From Kordiimonas pumila (GTDB taxonomy: Bacteria > Pseudomonadota > Alphaproteobacteria > Sphingomonadales > Kordiimonadaceae), in contig NZ_CP061205.1 of the NCBI RefSeq assembly GCF_015240255.1, forward strand, positions 3,977,659 through 4,041,658: a stretch of 64,000 nt of DNA. The letters are read 5' to 3'. The position numbers and the translations under genes were made by a program. Of the stretch, positions 1 through 9,107 are shown piece by piece. Positions within the stretch are counted from its first letter, which is position 1. Each line of letters starts with the position of its first letter. Below the pieces are notes generated by a model, which was not told where the DNA came from, ran no database searches, and worked only from the letters and a program-made list of their open reading frames with translations.

Positions 1-105
1 CAATTAAAGGGGAAACCGGTACGGGACAATGCTGCTACGCTTTACAGCGAGCAAGAAGCCTATATTGCAGATGAGCGGCAAAAACTGGCCTCTATGAAGC
101 CTTAA
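1..105 (+). CDS. C-terminal end of an unidentified gene (partial)
   Basis: An open frame enters at base 1 and reads 34 codons to a TAA at 103-105, ending ADERQKLASMKP. Its charged, Gln/Glu/Lys-rich composition looks like a real C-terminus rather than chance sequence, but it is too short for me to name a family. It converges on the P1-family peptidase gene and overlaps its last 14 bases, a common tail-to-tail arrangement. The rest of the gene lies left of the window. Confidence 0.45.
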   Translation, partial: QLKGKPVRDNAATLYSEQEAYIADERQKLASMKP

Positions 106-988
106 CTGCTTTTTGCACCGCATGGGCAACACAGTCTGCCGCTAGACCGCCTAGTATGGTCAACGTTAAAGCAAGGTTGCTATCCACCTCCATATGGCCC
201 GTTGACATGGCAAACAACGTATCGCCGTCAAACGGTGTATGAATTGGGCGAATACTTCGGGCAAGGCCGTCCTGTGCCATTATGGCAAGCCGCGTACACC
301 CCGCTTTATCAAGCTTAACATTGGTTGCCACTGCCCCAATTGTGGTGTTGGTGCCCACAAAGCCCACCTTTGGCAGGTCTATTACACCGTGGGTGGGGCT
401 ACCTCTATACACACTACCAAATGAATTTACAGCCACCAGCGCGCTTACTATCCAGCCCTCATGTGATACAAGGCTTGCGCCCGCTATACCGCCGCGCACA
501 CCGCCTGCACGGGCGCCGTAGCCAGCACCAAAAGCGCCTTCGTCTACCGTGGTAGATAAAGCCGCATGGGCTTCTGTGCCCAGCCGCCTGTATGGGGGCT
601 CGGTGCCCCAATCCTTATTGCCGCCGTTCATCAGGTCAAACAATATGGCAGAGGGCACCACAGGCACCGCTCGCGGCCCAAAGGGTAGGCCAATGCCTTT
701 TTCTGAAAGCTCTGCCGTAACAGCATCTGCCGCAGCTAACCCAAACACACTACCACCGGAAAGCACCAATCCGTGTACCTTCTCAACAAGACAAGTTGGG
801 TCAAGCGCCTCTGTATCACGTGTACCGGGGCCACCACCGCGCACATCCACACCCATTGTAATAGGGGCGTCCGGTATAATAACTGTTGTACCGGTTAGGA
901 TCGTTGTATCATGCGCTTGCCCAACACAGAGGCCAGCAACATCCGTAAAGCTATCATGCTTGCCCAGAACGGCCTTAATCTGCACCAC
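92..988 (-). CDS. P1 family (S58, DmpA/BapA-like) peptidase
   Basis: The product (298 aa from the chosen start) matches the P1/S58 family, self-processing Ntn-type hydrolases acting as aminopeptidases or amidases on N-terminal or beta-amino acids. Visible features are the early VAGLCVGQA segment, the Gly-rich GVDVRGGGPGTRDTE motif, LSGGSVFGLAAADAV, and the VAVNSFGS segment near the middle where family members are cleaved. The longest frame reaches 1018, but a GTG at 988 is preceded by a strong GGAGG (995-999) at 6 bases, so I chose GTG. That start lies 14 bases inside the upstream sensor kinase gene, suggesting translational coupling. Its physiological substrate cannot be told from sequence. 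Confidence 0.82.
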   Translation of the reverse strand: MVQIKAVLGKHDSFTDVAGLCVGQAHDTTILTGTTVIIPDAPITMGVDVRGGGPGTRDTEALDPTCLVEKVHGLVLSGGSVFGLAAADAVTAELSEKGIGLPFGPRAVPVVPSAILFDLMNGGNKDWGTEPPYRRLGTEAHAALSTTVDEGAFGAGYGARAGGVRGGIAGASLVSHEGWIVSALVAVNSFGSVYRGSPTHGVIDLPKVGFVGTNTTIGAVATNVKLDKAGCTRLAIMAQDGLARSIRPIHTPFDGDTLFAMSTGHMEVDSNLALTLTILGGLAADCVAHAVQKAVKAS

Positions 989-2381
989 TGGTTTCCTCCC
1001 CCGGCAGGCAAATACCAAAGATTGTACCTTGTGGTGTGGACTCGATCAGATCAATGCGCCCACCGTGCGCAAGAATTATATCACGCGCTGTGGCGAGACC
1101 AAGGCCAGTACCACCCGCGCGCGTTGACATGAAAGCCTTAAAAAGCGTTGGTCGTGCTTCATCAGGAATACCGGGGCCGCAATCCGCTATCTTTATATGC
1201 GCTGTGGTATCTGTATCAGCTACTGCGGTGATGGTGATTCGGCCGTCCACCCCCTGCACTTCATATGCATTGCGACAAAGGTTTAAAAAGACACGGTGGA
1301 TCTGGTCCGGATCAGCATAAATACAAAACGTTTCCTCAAATTCCATCTCGAAAGAAAAGTCCGGCGCATTCAAAAGCCCAAGAGATGCACCGACATCAAC
1401 CAGAATATCTTTCAGGTTTAACTGTTTCTGTTCAGGCTCAGGTTCCGTTACCTTACCGTGGCGCATTGTGCTTTCACAAAGTGCAATCGCACGGCTAACA
1501 GCAGACATAAGCCGGTTGGATACTTTTTTCACATGGGGGTCTTGCACATTTTGCAGCGCATCTGAGGCTAACTGCGCTGTTGCCAAGATATTTCTTAGAT
1601 CGTGGTTGATCTTCGCGACAGCTTCGCCAAGCGCCGCAAGCCTGTTTTTCTGCTTGAGGCTTTGGCGCAGTTCGTCCTGCATGCGGCACAGTTCTCGCTC
1701 CACAAGGCCAATTTCATCTGGGCGTCTTGAGCTGGCTTTCAGTTTTTGGGCAGCTTCCGGGTGACGGCGGAAAGATACAATGCTGGCTTTCACTCGCCGC
1801 ATGGGCCGCACCAGCATCCAGTGCAGAGCCAGATAAACCAAAATGCCGGTAAACAGCGAAATAATGGCTGATAACACCAGAATATTATTCGAGTAATTCG
1901 TGAGCGCTTTATAGAGAGCTTCTTCATCCAGCGTCACTTCAAAAAGCCTGGTGCCAGGTACCATAGGGTCACCCACCACCCGAATCACCCTATTACCGCC
2001 TGCCTCAAGTGTATCAAAAGCGCCTTTAATCAACATGCCGAGCGATGGTTCACGCATGTCATAAACCGCTTGCACCTCTTCCGGCATGGTATCAAGACCC
2101 AGCAAATAGCTTTTATCTTCACGCCGCATAATCACCGAAATAACACCGGACGTTTCCAAAAGCCTATGTTCATGATCGGGGCTGACAGAATTATTAGGGG
2201 CTGCCTCTAGCGCAATCGTTGCTATTTGGGCATTTTCGAGCCGTTTTTCGAGGAAATCCTGCCGAAATGTGGCAATCGACGGAAGGTACACAAAGCTAGA
2301 GACCACCATCACAAACAGGAAGGTGAGAACAAGCAGGCGTGACCTGAGGCTAGATGTTATCGGTCTATAGTGTTCTGGCAT
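975..2381 (-). CDS. membrane sensor histidine kinase
   Basis: A two-component sensor kinase of about 468 aa. It has an N-terminal transmembrane helix (about residues 15-37), a periplasmic sensing region of about 125 residues, a second helix (about 162-188), a HAMP-like linker, and a cytoplasmic kinase core. The core shows the H-box KINHDLRN (phospho-acceptor His near residue 260), N-box NLCRNAYE, G1 box DCGPGIP and G2 box GGTGLGLATA. No response regulator gene is adjacent, so it is an orphan in this window; the downstream partner is a P1 peptidase with an overlapping start. The frame can extend to a TTG at 2417, but ATG at 2381 gives a normal short cytoplasmic tail before the first helix. Neither start has a strong ribosome binding site. 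Confidence 0.88.
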   Translation of the reverse strand: MPEHYRPITSSLRSRLLVLTFLFVMVVSSFVYLPSIATFRQDFLEKRLENAQIATIALEAAPNNSVSPDHEHRLLETSGVISVIMRREDKSYLLGLDTMPEEVQAVYDMREPSLGMLIKGAFDTLEAGGNRVIRVVGDPMVPGTRLFEVTLDEEALYKALTNYSNNILVLSAIISLFTGILVYLALHWMLVRPMRRVKASIVSFRRHPEAAQKLKASSRRPDEIGLVERELCRMQDELRQSLKQKNRLAALGEAVAKINHDLRNILATAQLASDALQNVQDPHVKKVSNRLMSAVSRAIALCESTMRHGKVTEPEPEQKQLNLKDILVDVGASLGLLNAPDFSFEMEFEETFCIYADPDQIHRVFLNLCRNAYEVQGVDGRITITAVADTDTTAHIKIADCGPGIPDEARPTLFKAFMSTRAGGTGLGLATARDIILAHGGRIDLIESTPQGTIFGICLPGEETSGAD

Positions 2382-2577
2382 AAACTGTTTTGAATCCCAT
2401 CCACCGACGAAATGCAAGCAAACAAACGTATTAATAGCTATTCTATAGAAAATTTTGTATGAAGCACTATGTGTATTTGGTCATTATTACCGGCCTGATT
2501 ATATCATTTACAGCATAAATCAGGCATGATTGCGATCTTATACCTAATATTTTGCGGTTGTTTGGTGGCACAAGCAG

Positions 2578-2606
2578 TTGACTTGGGCTTCTTGCGCCGC
2601 TATATA
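2578..2606 (+). promoter_or_regulatory. sigma-70-type promoter of rpmH
   Basis: TTGACT (2578-2583) and TATATA (2601-2606) are separated by exactly 17 bases and lie about 60 bases before the rpmH GTG. This is a near-consensus housekeeping promoter, as expected for a ribosomal protein gene. The rest of 2418-2577 is AT-rich and presumably holds the leftward promoter of the sensor kinase. Confidence 0.7.
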
Positions 2607-2664
2607 GCCCGCTCGAAATTCAAGCGCTAGGCCTAGAGCCTGACGCATAGCTGGAGTAAATGAA

Positions 2665-2799
2665 GTGAAACGTACATTCCAACCAAGTGTGCTCGTACGT
2701 AAGCGTCGTCATGGTTTCCGTTCACGGATGGCAACTGTTGGTGGGCGTAAAGTGATAAACGCTCGTCGTGCCAGAGGCCGTAAGCGTCTGTCAGCGTAA
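2665..2799 (+). CDS. rpmH: 50S ribosomal protein L34
   Basis: A 44-residue, Arg/Lys-rich protein beginning MKRTFQPS and containing [11 protein letters not shown] and a C-terminal RGRKRLSA, the hallmark sequence of L34. It starts with GTG, preceded by CTGGAG eight bases upstream. L34 is a late-assembling large-subunit protein. The order rpmH-rnpA-yidD-yidC is conserved across bacteria and supports the call. It was not listed among long open frames because it is short. Confidence 0.97.
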   Translation: MKRTFQPSVLVRKRRHGFRSRMATVGGRKVINARRARGRKRLSA

Positions 2800-2835
2800 G
2801 GCTGCGGCGCTAATAGCGCCAACCACACACCTCAG

Positions 2836-2876
2836 AAAAGCCGACCGTGAAGTTATCCGGTCGGCTTTTCGGGTTT
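2836..2876 (+). terminator. stem-loop between rpmH and rnpA
   Basis: A perfect 12-bp stem (AAAAGCCGACCG at 2836-2847 with its complement at 2858-2869) closes a 10-base loop, and the right arm ends in TTTT followed by CGGGTTTATAA. It has the shape of an intrinsic terminator and would reduce rnpA transcription relative to rpmH, which suits the need for far more L34 than RNase P protein. Confidence 0.7.
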
Positions 2877-2898
2877 ATAAGGCACCTTAAGATTTCCC

Positions 2899-3315
2899 AT
2901 GGTCCAGAAGGATAAAACACTCACGCGCCTAACAAAACGGCCTGAATATTTGGCTGTTGCAGCAACACGCCGCAAGTGGGTTACACCTTCGTTTATCCTA
3001 CAAGCTAAACCCGCAGCATCCGATTCGCAGCCAAGAACCGGCTATACTGTATCTAAAAAGGTGGGAAATGCCGTTATTCGTAGCAAAGCACGCAGGCGCC
3101 TGAAAGAGGCAAGCCGCACTATTATGGCTGCAAACGGCCAACCGGGCTGGGAATATGTTTTTGTTGGCAGACAAGCCGCTTTTGATTATCCGTTTGAAAA
3201 AATGAAGGCCGATATCAAATGGGCCCTTGCAAAACTTGCTTCAAATGCCGACTTACAAAAGGCAAATGCGGCCAAAACCGCAGACAAGCCCCAAATGAAC
3301 AAAGGCCAACGATGA
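2899..3315 (+). CDS. rnpA: ribonuclease P protein component
   Basis: The protein subunit of RNase P, which binds the catalytic RNA and helps remove 5' leaders from pre-tRNAs. At 138 aa it is slightly long for the family because of a Lys/Ala-rich tail of about 25 residues. The diagnostic RNR-type helix is visible as [18 protein letters not shown] (about residues 52-69), preceded by GYTVSKK. It is followed by yidD with a 4-base ATGA overlap, so the two are translationally coupled. Confidence 0.95.
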   Translation: MVQKDKTLTRLTKRPEYLAVAATRRKWVTPSFILQAKPAASDSQPRTGYTVSKKVGNAVIRSKARRRLKEASRTIMAANGQPGWEYVFVGRQAAFDYPFEKMKADIKWALAKLASNADLQKANAAKTADKPQMNKGQR

Positions 3316-3656
3316 ATAAACCGACAGAATCCTCAAGGGAAAACCCCTCGATTCTTGCTTATGTTTTTCTGGCCTTTGTCCGGTTTTACCAGCTTTTCAT
3401 ATCCCCCCTAATTGGCCCACGCTGCCGGTTTCAGCCAACATGCAGCGCCTATACTCTTGAAGCGATTCGCTTACACGGTGCCTTTAAAGGCGGCTGGCTG
3501 GGCCTGCGACGAATTGGAAAGTGTCATCCTTGGGGTGGATTTGGATATGATCCTGTGCCACAAAGCGGCAGCACAAATGCACATGGTCGGCACACCGGCA
3601 CATGTGCAACTGAAAATTTAGTGAATAATGTAGATCACTCCCGGCACAGCCGGTGA
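3312..3656 (+). CDS. yidD: membrane protein insertion efficiency factor YidD
   Basis: A small (114 aa) membrane-associated protein that aids YidC-dependent insertion. The core carries the family pattern: [26 protein letters not shown], with the conserved Cys residues, then [27 protein letters not shown] and FGYDPVP. The chosen ATG overlaps the rnpA stop (ATGA). The tail after DPVP is about 30 residues of low-complexity His/Asn/Ser-rich sequence, longer than many homologues. Confidence 0.93.
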   Translation: MNKPTESSRENPSILAYVFLAFVRFYQLFISPLIGPRCRFQPTCSAYTLEAIRLHGAFKGGWLGLRRIGKCHPWGGFGYDPVPQSGSTNAHGRHTGTCATENLVNNVDHSRHSR

Positions 3657-3676
3657 TAGTTTGGGTGTAAAGTCTG

Positions 3677-5398
3677 ATGGGCGAAAACAAAAACTTTATC
3701 CTGTTCGCGGTTATCGCAATGGCGATTTTATTTGGATATAACTTCCTTGTGGCAGGGCCAAAAAAAGAAGCTGCCATTCAAGAATACCAGCAGCAGATTG
3801 AACGGGAAAAGGCAAGCGCGGATATAACACCCGCCACAGCAGCGCCTTTACAAGAAACAATGTCCCGCCCAGAAAGCACCGGTACACCGCTCGCCTTACA
3901 GGATGCCGGACAGGTCAAAATTAACACCCCTGAACTGGAAGGGTCTATTTCTCTTCGCGGCGCACGGTTTGATAACCTGTCGCTTAAGCATCATAAAACC
4001 GAAAAAGGCCCGAACGGTGAAAATATTCAACTTTTGGTCCCTTATGGTAGCGAACATGCCTATTTTGTGAACTTTAACTGGTTTGCACAACAAGCCGACA
4101 ACGCCCCAACGGCAGAAACCGCATGGTCTGCCGATGCCGATACATTAACACCAGAGAAACCTGTAACCCTGTCATGGGATAACGGTGCAGGTATGCGCTA
4201 TATGATACAGGTTGCTGTTGACGAAAAGTTCATGTTCACAGTGACACAAAGCGTACTGAACTCGTCTGATCACACCATCACAGTAGCACCTTACGGTTAT
4301 ATCCGCCGTAGTGGTAAGCCTGAAACTGCGGGCCTATATATCTTGCATGAAGGCCTGATCGGCGTGTTTGATGGCATTCTGGAAGAAAAGAAATACAAAG
4401 ACCTCAAGGAAGACGGTGATTTTGAAAAGCCAACGACAGGCGGCTGGTTTGGGATTACAGACAAATTTTGGATGACAACACTGGTACCAGACTCTAAAAC
4501 TCCGTTACTGCGCGCACGCCTTTCACACTCAGACGCTGGTGGTCAGGAAGCATACGGCGCAGACTATATGCAGAACTGGCAAATTATTCAGCCCGGCGGC
4601 ACACTGGAGACAACAAATCGTTTTTATGCTGGTGCCAAGATCGTGGAAACAATCGACAAGTATGAAGAACAATATAATATTACGTTGTTTAACCGTGCTA
4701 TTGATTGGGGCTGGTTCTGGTTTCTGACACAGCCTATTTTCAAAGGCCTGCACTTGCTCTTTAAGCTAACAGGTAACTACGGTATCGCTATTCTATTGAT
4801 GACCGTTATCCTGAAGCTGATTTTGTTCCCGCTCGCCAACAAATCTTATGTCTCTATGAGCCATATGAAAAAAGCGCAACCAAAAATCAAGGCTTTGCAG
4901 GAACGCTACAAAGACGACAAGCAGCGCATGCAGCAGGAAATGATGGCGCTCTATAAAAAAGAGAAGATCAACCCTATGGCAGGTTGCCTGCCCATGATTC
5001 CGCAGATGTTTATTTTCTTTGCGCTTTATAAAACTCTATATGTCACCATTGAAATGCGGCATCAGCCTTTCTTTGGCTGGATTCAGGATCTCTCAGCGCC
5101 TGACCATTTAACACCGCTGAATTTGTTTGGCCTCATCCCATGGGACCCGCCAACGATGATTGCAGTAGGTATTCTGCCTATTCTTATGGGCATTTCCATG
5201 TGGTTACAGCAAAAACTGAACCCCCAAACATCAATGGACCCAGCCCAGCAAAAAATCATGAGCATGCTGCCCATCATTTTCACCTTTGTGATGGCAGGGT
5301 TTAGTTCCGGCCTTGTACTTTACTGGACATGGAATAACATTCTGTCGATTACACAGCAGTGGGTGATTATGCGCCGCGAAGAAGCGCGTAATAAATAA
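3677..5398 (+). CDS. yidC: membrane protein insertase YidC
   Basis: The Oxa1-family insertase that integrates inner-membrane proteins with or without SecYEG. At 573 aa it has the Gram-negative layout: an N-terminal anchor (NFILFAVIAMAILFGYNFLV), a large periplasmic beta domain (about residues 60-340), then the conserved membrane core starting near GWFWFLTQPIFKGLHLLF. The cytosolic hairpin KAQPKIKALQERYKDD and the INPMAGCLPMIPQMFIFFALYK segment are diagnostic. It ends two bases before engB and is part of the rpmH-engB block. Confidence 0.97.
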   Translation: MGENKNFILFAVIAMAILFGYNFLVAGPKKEAAIQEYQQQIEREKASADITPATAAPLQETMSRPESTGTPLALQDAGQVKINTPELEGSISLRGARFDNLSLKHHKTEKGPNGENIQLLVPYGSEHAYFVNFNWFAQQADNAPTAETAWSADADTLTPEKPVTLSWDNGAGMRYMIQVAVDEKFMFTVTQSVLNSSDHTITVAPYGYIRRSGKPETAGLYILHEGLIGVFDGILEEKKYKDLKEDGDFEKPTTGGWFGITDKFWMTTLVPDSKTPLLRARLSHSDAGGQEAYGADYMQNWQIIQPGGTLETTNRFYAGAKIVETIDKYEEQYNITLFNRAIDWGWFWFLTQPIFKGLHLLFKLTGNYGIAILLMTVILKLILFPLANKSYVSMSHMKKAQPKIKALQERYKDDKQRMQQEMMALYKKEKINPMAGCLPMIPQMFIFFALYKTLYVTIEMRHQPFFGWIQDLSAPDHLTPLNLFGLIPWDPPTMIAVGILPILMGISMWLQQKLNPQTSMDPAQQKIMSMLPIIFTFVMAGFSSGLVLYWTWNNILSITQQWVIMRREEARNK

Positions 5399-5400
5399 TC

Positions 5401-6054
5401 ATGCTGGAAACCCCGTACACAGAAGAAGATATCGAAACAGGCCGGCTATTATTTGCCGGCCCTGTAGACTTTGTTATGGGGGCTGTATCGCTCGATACCC
5501 TGCCCACAGCTGATAGGCCTGAGGTTGCCTTTGCTGGCCGCTCCAACGTTGGTAAATCCAGCCTTGTGAACGCGCTCACCGGCAGAAAAACACTGGCACG
5601 TACCTCCAACACCCCCGGACGCACACAAGAATTAAACTTTTTTACCCTAGGCAACGAGATGCAGCAACCAGCCTATCTGGTTGACCTGCCCGGCTATGGC
5701 TATGCTAAAATTGAACGTAAAAAAGTGCATGCATGGACCCGCCTTGTAAAAGACTACCTACGCGGGCGACCCAATTTAAGACGCATTATGCTGCTGATCG
5801 ATAGCCGCCACGGTATCAAGGAAAATGACCGCGAAATTATGACCATGCTGGATGAAGCAGCAGTAAACTACCAAATCGTACTTACCAAGCTTGACAAGTT
5901 GAAGGTGGAAGACCGCGAAAAAATTCTGAAAAAAACCCAAGATGACGCCAAAAAATTCATTGCGTGTCACCCTGTCGTGCTTGCAACCAGCAGCGAAAAA
6001 GGCTGGGGTATACAGGATGCCCGTACCGAGATTGTACAGCTAACTCGCTATTAA
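5401..6054 (+). CDS. engB: ribosome biogenesis GTPase EngB (YihA/YsxC)
   Basis: A 217-aa GTPase needed for large-subunit assembly. G1 is GRSNVGKSSLV, the switch region TPGRTQ, G3 DLPGYGYA, G4 TKLDK and G5 SSEKGWG. It directly follows yidC, as in many alphaproteobacteria. The stop overlaps the end of the convergent Hpt gene by 4 bases. Confidence 0.95.
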   Translation: MLETPYTEEDIETGRLLFAGPVDFVMGAVSLDTLPTADRPEVAFAGRSNVGKSSLVNALTGRKTLARTSNTPGRTQELNFFTLGNEMQQPAYLVDLPGYGYAKIERKKVHAWTRLVKDYLRGRPNLRRIMLLIDSRHGIKENDREIMTMLDEAAVNYQIVLTKLDKLKVEDREKILKKTQDDAKKFIACHPVVLATSSEKGWGIQDARTEIVQLTRY

Positions 6055-6422
6055 TTTTTCATCAGCCCTTTTTCGCTGTAAGCCTTGAGTGTTTCTGCAA
6101 TACAGGTATCCAGTGATTGCATCAGAAGATGTAAGGTTTCTTCCGAAGCCTCGCTGCGCGCGGCCAGCTCTAGCTGGCGGCAAACTTCACCAAGATAAAG
6201 TGCCCCAAAACTGCGAGCCGCACTTTTAAGCGCATGGCCCTGATTCTCGAGCAGTCGCATATTACCCTCAGCCCTATAGGCTTGAATTTTTATATGACTG
6301 TTCAGAATTTCCAACCGCAAACTTTCAAGAAGCCGTTCGGTCGCCTCCTGACCAATATCAATGCGTAAACGCTCTATTGCCGTAGTATCCACGACCGCAA
6401 TTTTTTTGGGTATATCTGCCAT
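6051..6422 (-). CDS. Hpt-domain phosphotransfer protein
   Basis: A 123-aa, all-helical, soluble protein with the histidine phosphotransfer motif HALKSAARSFGA (phospho-His about residue 63), preceded by a helix rich in Glu/Leu and followed by CRQLELAARS. Such stand-alone Hpt proteins relay phosphate between hybrid kinases and response regulators. GGGGAA lies upstream of the ATG. No kinase or regulator partner is adjacent; the sensor kinase at the left end of the window is not a hybrid, so a link is not indicated. Confidence 0.8.
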   Translation of the reverse strand: MADIPKKIAVVDTTAIERLRIDIGQEATERLLESLRLEILNSHIKIQAYRAEGNMRLLENQGHALKSAARSFGALYLGEVCRQLELAARSEASEETLHLLMQSLDTCIAETLKAYSEKGLMKN

Positions 6423-6490
6423 CTATATTCCCCTCAGTAACGATAGTATGCGTCTTTGGCCTAGAATCAAACTGCTGATACCTCATCTAC

Positions 6491-6751
6491 CTATACTGAT
6501 TCGCATGCAACAGGCTTTGCAAAGCGATAAACCCCCTTCAACCCCTCAGGGGAAACAATTTTCTTTTTCCGGATAAAATCGAGCTGCCCCGCCTTATGAA
6601 GCGCAAGTGCTTCCTGCTTAATATAAGGCAAAATTTTCTGCCATTCCCCGTCCTGTACCAAGGCCTGAGCTATATCTCTGGGGGCTACGGATTTGTTCTT
6701 TTCGATCTGTGCAATAATTTCATCGCGTATTGCCTGACTAGAAATTGCCAT
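6491..6751 (-). CDS. DUF3253-like small protein
   Basis: An 86-aa soluble protein whose plan (IRDEIIAQIEKN, PRDIAQALVQDGEWQKILPYIKQEA, LHKAGQLDFIRKKKIVSPEGLKGVYRFAK) resembles DUF3253, a winged-helix-like domain of unknown function. I chose the ATG at 6751 because AAAAGGA precedes it; the longer frame would begin at a TTG at 6775. The final GVYRF/IRL-type strand is typical of the family. Function unknown. Confidence 0.68.
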   Translation of the reverse strand: MAISSQAIRDEIIAQIEKNKSVAPRDIAQALVQDGEWQKILPYIKQEALALHKAGQLDFIRKKKIVSPEGLKGVYRFAKPVACESV

Positions 6752-6863
6752 GTTTATAATATCCTTTTGGCCCAATTATTAACCGCTTGGGCGCTTTTTT
6801 CTTTTACCTGCTGACGCTAAACGGCTAGTGTCCCGCCCAAAATTGACAATAAGGATAGTGCAA

Positions 6864-7823
6864 ATGCGTTTACTCGCCAATACGACAGCCCTTCTTTTGG
6901 CAGCTGCTCTTGCAGCCTGTAGCAGTGAAGCCCCTGAAAAGAAAGATAATCAGGATGCTGACCCTACAGAAACAACTGCCACTCACCCAGACACACAGGA
7001 AGCACCCTCAGATATGAGTGAAGATACCTTCATGGAAGACAACCTAGCCTACCTCAACGATAATAAAGCAAAAGAAGGCGTTCAGATTACGGAATCCGGC
7101 CTTCAGTATAAAGTTATTGAAAAAGGCGATGGCGCTACGCCTACAGCCACTGACTTCGTAACTGTACATTATGCTGGCCGCCTGATTGACGGCACTGAAT
7201 TTGATAGCAGCTATAAGCGCGGCGAACCGGCAACATTCCCTGCTGGTCGTTTGATCAAAGGCTGGACAGAAGCCCTAACCATGATGAGTGTTGGCGATAA
7301 ATGGCAGCTTACTATCCCATCTGAACTTGCTTACGGCGAAAATGGCGCTGGCGGCGTTATCCCCGGCAATGCAACACTGGTGTTTGATGTTGAGCTTCTT
7401 AATGTGCAAACAGAAGAGCAAATTATAGACGCCATGAAAGCACCAGAGCGCGAATTTCTTGAAGAAAACGCGAAAAACGACAATGTAAAAGTAACCGACT
7501 CCGGCCTTCAATACCGGGTTATTGAACAAGGCACAGGTACCGTGTCACCAGAATCAACTTCTATGGTTACTGTTCATTATGCTGGCAAGCTAATAGACGG
7601 TACAGAGTTCGACAGCAGCTACAAGCGCGGCGAACCAGCAAGTTTCCCACTTGACGGTGTTATCCCCGGCTGGACAGAAGGCCTGCAATTGATGCATGAG
7701 GGCGATAAGTATGAATTCTTTATCCCATACACGCTCGGTTATGGGGAACGCGGTTCTGGACGCAGCATTCCGCCCTTTGCGACACTTATCTTTACAGTCG
7801 AGCTTATTTCAATCGGCGGTTAA
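6864..7823 (+). CDS. lipoprotein with two FKBP-type peptidyl-prolyl isomerase domains
   Basis: The product (319 aa) opens with a lipoprotein signal, [21 protein letters not shown], with an LAAC lipobox. A low-complexity Asp/Glu/Thr linker follows, then two tandem FKBP domains, each with the [23 protein letters not shown] signature and an IPxxLxYG segment. It probably acts as a cell-envelope folding factor anchored in a membrane facing the periplasm. The start at 6864 has AAGGA upstream; an earlier frame start at 6828 would bury the signal. Two FKBP domains arising by duplication are less usual than one. Confidence 0.88.
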   Translation: MRLLANTTALLLAAALAACSSEAPEKKDNQDADPTETTATHPDTQEAPSDMSEDTFMEDNLAYLNDNKAKEGVQITESGLQYKVIEKGDGATPTATDFVTVHYAGRLIDGTEFDSSYKRGEPATFPAGRLIKGWTEALTMMSVGDKWQLTIPSELAYGENGAGGVIPGNATLVFDVELLNVQTEEQIIDAMKAPEREFLEENAKNDNVKVTDSGLQYRVIEQGTGTVSPESTSMVTVHYAGKLIDGTEFDSSYKRGEPASFPLDGVIPGWTEGLQLMHEGDKYEFFIPYTLGYGERGSGRSIPPFATLIFTVELISIGG

Positions 7824-7826
7824 GCC

Positions 7827-7994
7827 TTACAGAAGACATAAAAGGCCGTAACAGCGGCCTAACACTTCTGTAAAAAAGAAATATAAAACCAGATCCAGAA
7901 AGGCGAGTGCCAATAAAAACGGTACACCAACATATTTCATGGCAATAAAAAAGGCCCAAGCGGTCAATCGGGGTGGCGTAAGACGCCATCCCAT
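7827..7994 (-). CDS. possible small membrane protein opposite to its neighbours
   Basis: A 55-codon frame lies in an otherwise empty gap on the opposite strand to both flanking genes. Its translation is strongly protein-like: a short basic N-terminus (MGWRLTPPR), then hydrophobic AWAFFIAMKYVGVPFLLALAF and LDLVLYFFF, ending CYGLLCLL. That pattern resembles small conserved hydrophobic proteins found in alphaproteobacteria, though I cannot name one. No clear ribosome binding site is seen, and the frame could begin further upstream at 8081. A hairpin at 7843-7860 falls within its 3' end and may instead be a terminator of the FKBP gene. Confidence 0.45.
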   Translation of the reverse strand: MGWRLTPPRLTAWAFFIAMKYVGVPFLLALAFLDLVLYFFFTEVLGRCYGLLCLL

Positions 7995-8055
7995 TATAGT
8001 GTTAGCTTTGTGACCTCGTGTAAACATGAGGAAATGGTAACAGGCACTGACATGA

Positions 8056-9015
8056 ATGAAAATGGTAAATAGCCACATCACCTTTAAGATTGGTGTCCTA
8101 AACCCGGTGGAATGGACAGATATATCTTCTGAATCCCCCTTCCCTTTGCAACAACACCCCTGCTATGGGCTCGCCTTAAAAAAATACGGCGCAAATCCCC
8201 TACAACTAAATATATATGAAAATGAGGCCCTCATTGGCCGTGCCCTTGTGATGCAGCGACGCTTCTTAAGAATGATAGATTTTTCGTCCATTTTTAGAGG
8301 GCCTGCATGGTGCGACCATACCCTAGCCCCAGAGAAAAAACTGGCCGTCCTGAAGGCACTAAAAAGCCAATTTAATCCATTTCGCTGGAACTTCCTGTCT
8401 GTTATGCCTGAGGAACCAGCAAGCGATTCCTTTAAATCGTCTATGCGGTCTATTGGGTACCGACAGGTTGTAACAGGGTTTTCAACAGTTTGGATGGATA
8501 TCCGCCCGCCTGTTGCCACGCTTAGAAAAGCGCTAAAAGGTAAATGGCGCAACCAATTGAAGACTGCCGAAAAAAACACCATCGACATCAGCATCGGCGG
8601 CAAAAAACCCCACCAATATAGCTGGCTCTTGGAAAAAGAAGCACTCCAGCGCAGAGAAAGGCAGTACCAAGGTGTGCCTGTTGGTCTGGTAACGGCCTAC
8701 AGCGAGGCAGGAACAGCAAAAAACAGGGCAGGCATTCTTTCTGTTACGGCTCTGTCAGACAGAAATAAAATCGCCGGAGCGGTTTTCCTGCTGCACGGGA
8801 ATAGCGCTACATACCACATAGGCTGGGTTGGGGAAGAAGGCCGGCAAAAAAATGCCCAGAACCGCGTACTGTGGGAAGGCATTTGTGCCTTGAAAGAAGC
8901 AAATATTAGTTTTCTCGATCTTGGTGGCCTGAATACTGCAGACCTTGCCGGTATTGCACGTTTCAAGCTGGGCCTAGGCACAGCCCCTACAAGCTTGGCG
9001 GGCACCTATATTTAA
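8056..9015 (+). CDS. FemAB/GNAT-type acyltransferase-like protein
   Basis: A 319-aa soluble protein with the architecture of FemAB-like or GNAT-fold transferases. Visible are a first GNAT-like lobe (about residues 20-150) and a second lobe starting LRKALKGKWRNQLKTAEKN, a basic segment typical of the group. GAVFLLHGNSATYHIGWVGEEGRQKNAQNRVLWEGI then marks the acceptor/CoA site, and FLDLGGLN the late strand. FemAB relatives add amino acids to peptidoglycan or extend polysaccharide-linked peptides; the acceptor here is unknown. ATG at 8056 or 8062 could serve as start. Confidence 0.72.
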   Translation: MKMVNSHITFKIGVLNPVEWTDISSESPFPLQQHPCYGLALKKYGANPLQLNIYENEALIGRALVMQRRFLRMIDFSSIFRGPAWCDHTLAPEKKLAVLKALKSQFNPFRWNFLSVMPEEPASDSFKSSMRSIGYRQVVTGFSTVWMDIRPPVATLRKALKGKWRNQLKTAEKNTIDISIGGKKPHQYSWLLEKEALQRRERQYQGVPVGLVTAYSEAGTAKNRAGILSVTALSDRNKIAGAVFLLHGNSATYHIGWVGEEGRQKNAQNRVLWEGICALKEANISFLDLGGLNTADLAGIARFKLGLGTAPTSLAGTYI

Positions 9016-9107
9016 ATAAATCCCTGAATCTTTCTCTGTTTTGTCTGGCGTTCCAAAGTGTAATATTATAACTATACATTTCTGCGCACACAGACTGGAT
9101 ATTTAGT

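Noticed and set aside
549..1127. 192-codon plus-strand frame
   Set aside because: It lies antisense to the peptidase and sensor kinase genes, both with clear family motifs; its translation has no domain-like pattern.
7843..7860. terminator of the FKBP gene
   Set aside because: A 6-bp stem exists, but the T-tract is on the wrong side for the plus-strand gene, and the stem lies within a protein-like frame on the minus strand; left as ambiguous and not listed separately.
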